NCBI GenBank assembly: GCA_030655735.1
Contig: JAUSPK010000027.1
Span: forward strand, 1 to 9,871
Direction: 5' to 3'
DNA from: Syntrophales bacterium
GTDB lineage: Bacteria > Desulfobacterota > Syntrophia > Syntrophales > UBA2210
Length of the DNA: 9,871 nt
The translations under genes were made by a program, and so were the position numbers. Of this stretch, positions 6,775-9,871 are shown piece by piece. The notes beneath the pieces were generated by a model. It was not told the origin of the DNA and searched no databases. It worked only from the letters and a program-made list of their open reading frames with translations. Within the stretch, counting starts at the first letter, position 1, and every line of letters begins with the position of its first letter.

Positions 6775-7311
6775 CTATTCAACCATGAGGAACGAGTAGC
6801 GATTCATTGTCTGCTCATAATCGGCCAGAACCTCTATCGGAAAGCCGAGTTTACGGACGGTAGCAAAGACATCGACCCCAAGGCCCTCCGGACAGGGACG
6901 GGACAGGCGTGGATTCTTGCATTCAATCCGGGTCCCCGGGCAATCCTCGCACACGCGGCACTCGTCCATGAACAACAAGAATGCCTTGTGATTTTCAGAC
7001 AAAAAAACCGCCCGTTCCGCCCGCAGCAGCCCGGCGTTGATCTCCCTGCCCCATTCTTCCCGATCCTCCGGGTCATCAAGTTTTTGAGGAATATGGATAA
7101 CCGCGATATGCTCATATTCGGAGAAAAACTCGCGGCACTCAGCAATTGAGGGGACAGACGGGGGACAGGCTCCGTTTTTGCCGTAGCTCGGGCATCCGAA
7201 CATGCACTTGAATCATGGCCACTGGCATACCTCGATATCGGATCCGGAGATCCACTTGAAATCATCATATCCGTTTTCGTGGAGGATTACTTCAACGCTG
7301 CTTCGATCCAT
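6775..7311 (-). pseudogene. DUF2284 metal-binding protein gene interrupted by in-frame TGA
   Basis: Cys-rich DUF2284 protein, probably binding an iron-sulfur cluster or other metal; its cellular role is unknown. Read from the ATG at 7311, which has a good AAGGAG ribosome-binding site, the frame runs 178 codons, the normal family size, but codon 33 is TGA (7213-7215). Family-like sequence continues without a frame change on both sides: Cys-Gln-Trp-Pro, the TGA, then FKCMFGCPSYGKNGACPP (C36, C40, C49). Further Cys residues are at 118, 121, 124, 131 and 140, and the C-terminal region (LGVDVFATVRKLGFPIEVL) is well preserved. From memory, homologs carry Arg before the x-Lys-Cys, so CGA-to-TGA is the simplest explanation. 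Restart at the ATG at 7203 would give 142 residues lacking C36. Selenocysteine recoding is possible but not shown. Confidence 0.8.
7213..7215 (-). other. In-frame TGA within the DUF2284 gene
   Basis: Codon 33 of the gene starting at 7311. It separates 32 plausible N-terminal residues from the conserved Cys-rich core in the same frame. The codon corresponds to the position just before Phe-Lys-Cys, where I recall arginine in the family; a single C-to-T change in CGA would create it. Confidence 0.8.
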
Positions 7312-7316
7312 CTCTT

Positions 7317-7322
7317 CTCCTT
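7317..7322 (-). promoter_or_regulatory. Ribosome-binding site of the DUF2284 gene
   Basis: AAGGAG on the minus strand, five bases before the ATG at 7311. Its quality is the main evidence that translation starts upstream of the in-frame TGA rather than at the internal ATG at 7203, which has no such site. Confidence 0.72.
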
Positions 7323-7476
7323 TGCGCAAGGGTCGTGCTGCTTCGGGTCATACCGTGGAATGCTGCTCCAGGATCAGTTTTCTGGAAAATTTTCCCATTT
7401 CTGGTATCACCCCGGCGCAATTACTGTAACAGGGGACGGGAGCGGGTGTCAACAGCAAAAACCGCGAACTGACTAG

Positions 7477-7502
7477 GTAAGGCATTGAAATTATGCCGTT
7501 AC
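7477..7502. promoter_or_regulatory. Inverted repeat, candidate operator
   Basis: GTAAGGCAT (7477-7485) and ATGCCGTTAC (7493-7502) are reverse complements except for one extra base, separated by TGAAATT. It lies 155 bp upstream of the first SDR start, a position compatible with binding by a dimeric regulator. No regulator gene is in the window, so function is inferred only from symmetry. Confidence 0.3.
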
Positions 7503-7656
7503 ACTGCTACTCAATCAAGAAAGAGCGAGAAGGGTAAGGCCGAAACACGTCAACGAACGAACAGGGGACTGTAGATATCCGTTTTCCTTTTTTTCAAATC
7601 ATGTTAGGAAAGTTCGCTCAGACGTATTCGAATCAGGAGAAAGGAGTAGAAGACTA

Positions 7657-8421
7657 TTGGAAATCAAACTGTTTGAAGGAAAGATAGTCCTGGTCACAGG
7701 GGCCACGTCCGGGATCGGACGCGCCACGGCCCTGGCTTTCGGAAGGGAAGGCGCGACGGTCGTCCTCGCGGCACGCCGGGAGAATCTCGGAGCAGAGGTC
7801 GCGGCGGAAATAACGGAAGGCGGCTCGGAGGCGATGTTTGTCAGGACGGATGTCAGAAAGCCGGAAGATATCGATGCCCTCTTCGAGACGATACTGGAGA
7901 AATACGGGCGTCTCGATATCGCCTTTAACAACGCGGGCGCATCCCTGCCTCATATCCCCCTCATCACCAGGACCACCCTGGAGGAATGGGACCTCGTTAT
8001 GGAGACCAATATGCGGGGGATCTGGCTGTGCATGAAGAAGGAGATACCGCAGATGATCAAGCAGGGGGGCGGAATTATTGTCAACACGGCCTCCATCCTC
8101 GGCTTTGCAGGAGAATACGGGCTGTCCCATTACTGTGCCAGCAAGCATGGCATCCTGGGATTGACGAAAACGGCCGCCCTGGAGTACGCGGGCAAGAATA
8201 TTCGGATCAATGCGGTCTGTCCCGGTCCGATCCAGACGGAGATACTTGAAAGAGCGGCTCCCCTTATCCCCAATATGTATGAGATGGTAATCAACAACAC
8301 GGCCATGAAACGGATCGGCAATCCCGATGAGATCTCCGGAGCGGTGCTCTGGCTCTGCTCGGATGAGGCCTCGTACATGATCGGCAAGGAGATCTCCATC
8401 GACGGCGGGCAGACGATCTGA
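7657..8421 (+). CDS. Short-chain dehydrogenase/reductase (first of tandem pair)
   Basis: Classical SDR of 254 residues interconverting a hydroxyl and a carbonyl group with NAD(P)H. It has the Rossmann motif TGATSGIG (14-21), the structural NNAG (91-94), and the catalytic tetrad N118, S146, Y159 and K163 (YCASK). The arginines after the second strand (AARREN, R40/R41) favour NADP(H); this is inferred. The start is TTG, ten bases after AAGGAG (7641-7646); no in-frame ATG or GTG lies between the ribosome-binding site and the conserved sequence. The last residues (IDGGQTI) are the normal SDR C-terminus. It is followed after 34 bp by a related SDR and was probably duplicated from it or with it. 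It resembles FabG/glucose-dehydrogenase-type enzymes, but the substrate cannot be assigned. Confidence 0.93.
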   Translation: MEIKLFEGKIVLVTGATSGIGRATALAFGREGATVVLAARRENLGAEVAAEITEGGSEAMFVRTDVRKPEDIDALFETILEKYGRLDIAFNNAGASLPHIPLITRTTLEEWDLVMETNMRGIWLCMKKEIPQMIKQGGGIIVNTASILGFAGEYGLSHYCASKHGILGLTKTAALEYAGKNIRINAVCPGPIQTEILERAAPLIPNMYEMVINNTAMKRIGNPDEISGAVLWLCSDEASYMIGKEISIDGGQTI

Positions 8422-8455
8422 TGCTACCACTGAGGAAAGGAAAAGGAGACGCACA

Positions 8456-9223
8456 TTGAATACGAGAAGATTTGAAGATAAGGTCGTACTGGTAACCGGC
8501 GGCACATCCGGGATCGGTCGGGCCACGGCCCTGGCCTTCGGAAAGGAAGGCGCGACGGTCGTCATCGCGGCGCGCCGGGAAAACCTCGGAGCAGAGGTTG
8601 TGGATGAAATCAAAAAAGCCGGGGGAGAGGCGGTCTTTATAAAAACCGATGTCACACTCCCCGACAGTATAGAAAACCTTTTCAAGGAGATATCAGGGCG
8701 ATACGGCAGGCTCAACTACGCGTTCAATAACGCGGGAACGAGCGTCAGTCAGCGACGCACAGCAAAGACGACGATGGACGAATGGAACCTCGTCATGAAC
8801 ACCAACCTGAGGGGTGTGTGGCTGTGCATGAAGTATGAGATACCGCTCTTGGTCAAGCAGGGGGGCGGGGCGATCGTCAACACCTCATCGATACTGGGCC
8901 TTCGAAGCGATGACGGCGCATCCCTCTACAGCGCCAGCAAGCATGCCATCCTGGGACTGACCAAGGCGGCGGCCCTTGAGGTTGCGCACCGGAAGGTCCG
9001 TGTCAACGCGGTCTGTCCGGGATTTATAGAGACGGCGATGCCTGAAAAGCTCTGGGAGGATGACCCGACCGTGCGAGATGCCATCATTCAAGCGATACCC
9101 CTTCGGCGCCTGGGCAAACCGGAAGAGATCTCCGGGGCCGTCCTGTGGTTGTGCTCCGATGCGGCTAGTTTCATGACCGGCAAGGAGATGGCGATCGGCG
9201 GCGGGCATGGTATCCGCCCCTGA
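8456..9223 (+). CDS. Short-chain dehydrogenase/reductase (second of tandem pair)
   Basis: Classical SDR of 255 residues, paralogous to the gene just upstream. Motifs are TGGTSGIG (14-21), NNAG (91-94), N117, S145, Y158 and K162 (YSASK), again with AARREN after the second strand, suggesting NADP(H). It also starts with TTG, behind AAAAGGAG (about 8441-8448), and shares the start context with its neighbour. About 39 of the first 48 residues are identical to the first SDR, while the substrate-loop and C-terminal parts are more diverged (for example the segment after NNAG and the region after VNAVCPG). This suggests different substrates or stereochemistry for the same cofactor. The 34-bp spacing implies a two-gene operon. 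Confidence 0.93.
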   Translation: MNTRRFEDKVVLVTGGTSGIGRATALAFGKEGATVVIAARRENLGAEVVDEIKKAGGEAVFIKTDVTLPDSIENLFKEISGRYGRLNYAFNNAGTSVSQRRTAKTTMDEWNLVMNTNLRGVWLCMKYEIPLLVKQGGGAIVNTSSILGLRSDDGASLYSASKHAILGLTKAAALEVAHRKVRVNAVCPGFIETAMPEKLWEDDPTVRDAIIQAIPLRRLGKPEEISGAVLWLCSDAASFMTGKEMAIGGGHGIRP

Positions 9224-9277
9224 CGGGTTCGGCAGGTGGTTTGATACTCGGCTTGAAACGGATAGAATTGACAGTTT

Positions 9278-9306
9278 ACGGCCACGGCCCACAGGGTCGT
9301 GGCCGT
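9278..9306. terminator. GC-rich hairpin between convergent genes
   Basis: ACGGCCACGGCCC (9278-9290) pairs with GGGTCGTGGCCGT (9294-9306) over 13 bp with one G-U, around an ACA loop. It is 54 bp after the second SDR stop codon and 40 bp beyond the end of the convergent methyltransferase gene. There is no U-tract on either side, so it may be a 3'-end stabiliser or a weak or Rho-assisted terminator rather than a classical intrinsic one. Confidence 0.55.
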
Positions 9307-9346
9307 GCCGCCTACGCGGGGATGATACCGGATCTCCCGGCTGACT

Positions 9347-9820
9347 TCACCTCTTCCGTACTCGCGGAATCCACATGGGCACGTCCCGCATGTATTTTTG
9401 ATACTCCTCACCGAAACGGGCGAGGAGCAGTTTTTCCTCGTGGCGCGAGATGTAGTGCAGAAAGGGAATCGCGACAAGGAGCACACAGGCGGCGGCAAGA
9501 GACAGACTCAGCATCAGGCAGCCGAGGTACAACAGAATCTCGCTTAAGTATATCGGATGCCGGACGACATTGAACACGCCCTTTCGGATCACGCCCGGGA
9601 CCTCCCGCCTCTCCCCGAACACGATAGACAACCCCGCCCATACCAGGTAGCCCGATACAACCAACAAGGCGACCCCCAGGGGCACCCTGATCACGAGCGG
9701 CACAGAACCGTTGAGATTCGTTGTGTACTTCAGGAAGCTATACGTAACATATCCTGTATTTCCTATTGATATTAGGATGTTATGTAGTGTTATTAATTCA
9801 TAGTTTTTCTTCCTCGTCAA
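9347..9820 (-). CDS. ICMT/PEMT-like membrane methyltransferase
   Basis: Small integral membrane methyltransferase, 157 residues as read. The C-terminal half has the family signature: GVFNVVRHPIYLSEI (81-95, with RHPxY), a hydrophobic hairpin (about 95-124), then HEEKLLLARFGEEYQKY (127-143) and VPMWIP, the SAM-binding arrangement of isoprenylcysteine and phospholipid methyltransferases. Another hydrophobic stretch spans about 41-69. The substrate is unknown; bacterial members are rarely characterised. The 5' end is uncertain: the only start giving this length is TTG at 9820 without a ribosome-binding site. The first 25 or so codons are AT-rich (TTA, ATA, CTA) unlike the rest of the gene, and an ATG at 9804 behind GAGGAAG lies in another frame and stops at once. 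The gene may start downstream or have an altered N-terminus. Confidence 0.75.
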   Translation of the reverse strand: MTRKKNYELITLHNILISIGNTGYVTYSFLKYTTNLNGSVPLVIRVPLGVALLVVSGYLVWAGLSIVFGERREVPGVIRKGVFNVVRHPIYLSEILLYLGCLMLSLSLAAACVLLVAIPFLHYISRHEEKLLLARFGEEYQKYMRDVPMWIPRVRKR

Positions 9821-9871
9821 GGATTATGTGGGTTGCAAGCCATCCGTTGCATAATAACCTCCATTGCAGTG

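Larger units (their letters stand above)
7312..7656. other. Divergent intergenic region
   Basis: A 345-bp stretch between the DUF2284 gene (minus) and the first SDR gene (plus) without a credible coding frame. It must hold the promoters of both units, but I see no convincing -35/-10 pair. It contains a 12-bp palindrome GGAAAATTTTCC (7384-7395) flanked by two copies of TTTCTGG (7379-7385, 7398-7404), an inverted repeat at 7477-7502, and the 10-base direct repeat AACAGGGGAC (7428-7437 and 7560-7569). No RNA gene is recognisable. Confidence 0.6.

Noticed and set aside
7150..7168. GGGGACAGACGGGGGACAGG, resembling REP sequences associated with tyrosine transposases
   Set aside because: It lies inside the DUF2284 coding region where it encodes the conserved Cys-Pro-Pro segment, so the resemblance is probably chance.
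7484..7514. TTGAAA followed after 17 bases by TACTCA as a promoter for the SDR genes
   Set aside because: The -10 hexamer matches the consensus at too few positions to support a promoter call.
7654..8715. A 353-codon open frame on the minus strand opposite the two SDR genes
   Set aside because: It mirrors the codon structure of the SDR genes, crosses their intergenic gap, shows no recognisable domain, and the plus strand encodes complete SDR motifs.
9824..9857. Possible hairpin with TGCAA/TTGCA arms near the window end
   Set aside because: Only a 5-bp stem with asymmetric extensions; too weak to call without sequence beyond the window.

Overview
The window looks like an accessory catabolic region from an anaerobic bacterium. 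The genes are GC-rich, with AT-richer intergenic stretches. The mix of oxygen-independent redox enzymes (iron-type alcohol dehydrogenase, a GlpA-like flavoprotein with an SdhB/FrdB-like iron-sulfur partner, a DUF2284 Cys-rich protein) with CoA-ester chemistry suggests a sulfate-reducing or syntrophic Desulfobacterota (deltaproteobacterial) type genome. That taxonomic guess is inference; no rRNA or marker gene is present.

Layout. (1) 13-1371 (+): iron-containing alcohol dehydrogenase, closed by a perfect 20-bp inverted repeat (1394-1436) lying between convergent genes. (2) 1543-6576 (-): five genes on one strand. In order of transcription they are a GlpA-like FAD oxidoreductase (6576-5398), an SdhB/FrdB-like iron-sulfur subunit (5386-4682), an alpha/beta hydrolase (4566-3751), a FadD-like acyl-CoA synthetase (3650-2130) and a small PPC/DUF296 protein (1986-1543). 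The first two are tightly coupled; the others are separated by roughly 100-145 bp. (3) 6644-6747: a palindromic, MITE/REP-like element. (4) 6775-7311 (-): a DUF2284 gene with a strong ribosome-binding site but an in-frame TGA at codon 33, so it is either a nonsense-inactivated gene or a recoding candidate. (5) 7312-7656: a 345-bp divergent intergenic region with small palindromes. (6) 7657-9223 (+): two tandem, related short-chain dehydrogenases, both starting with TTG. (7) 9347-9820 (-): a membrane methyltransferase of the ICMT/PEMT type with an AT-rich, uncertain 5' end.

How the parts may work together (inference): the acyl-CoA synthetase would activate a carboxylic acid. The hydrolase would open or release an ester or lactone, or cleave a C-C bond. 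The SDRs and iron alcohol dehydrogenase would interconvert alcohols and carbonyls. The flavoprotein/iron-sulfur pair would pass electrons from a hydroxylated or reduced substrate to the quinone pool or another acceptor. No substrate can be named from sequence alone. The most unusual points are the interrupted DUF2284 gene and the GlpA-like/SdhB-like hybrid redox pair without a membrane anchor gene.
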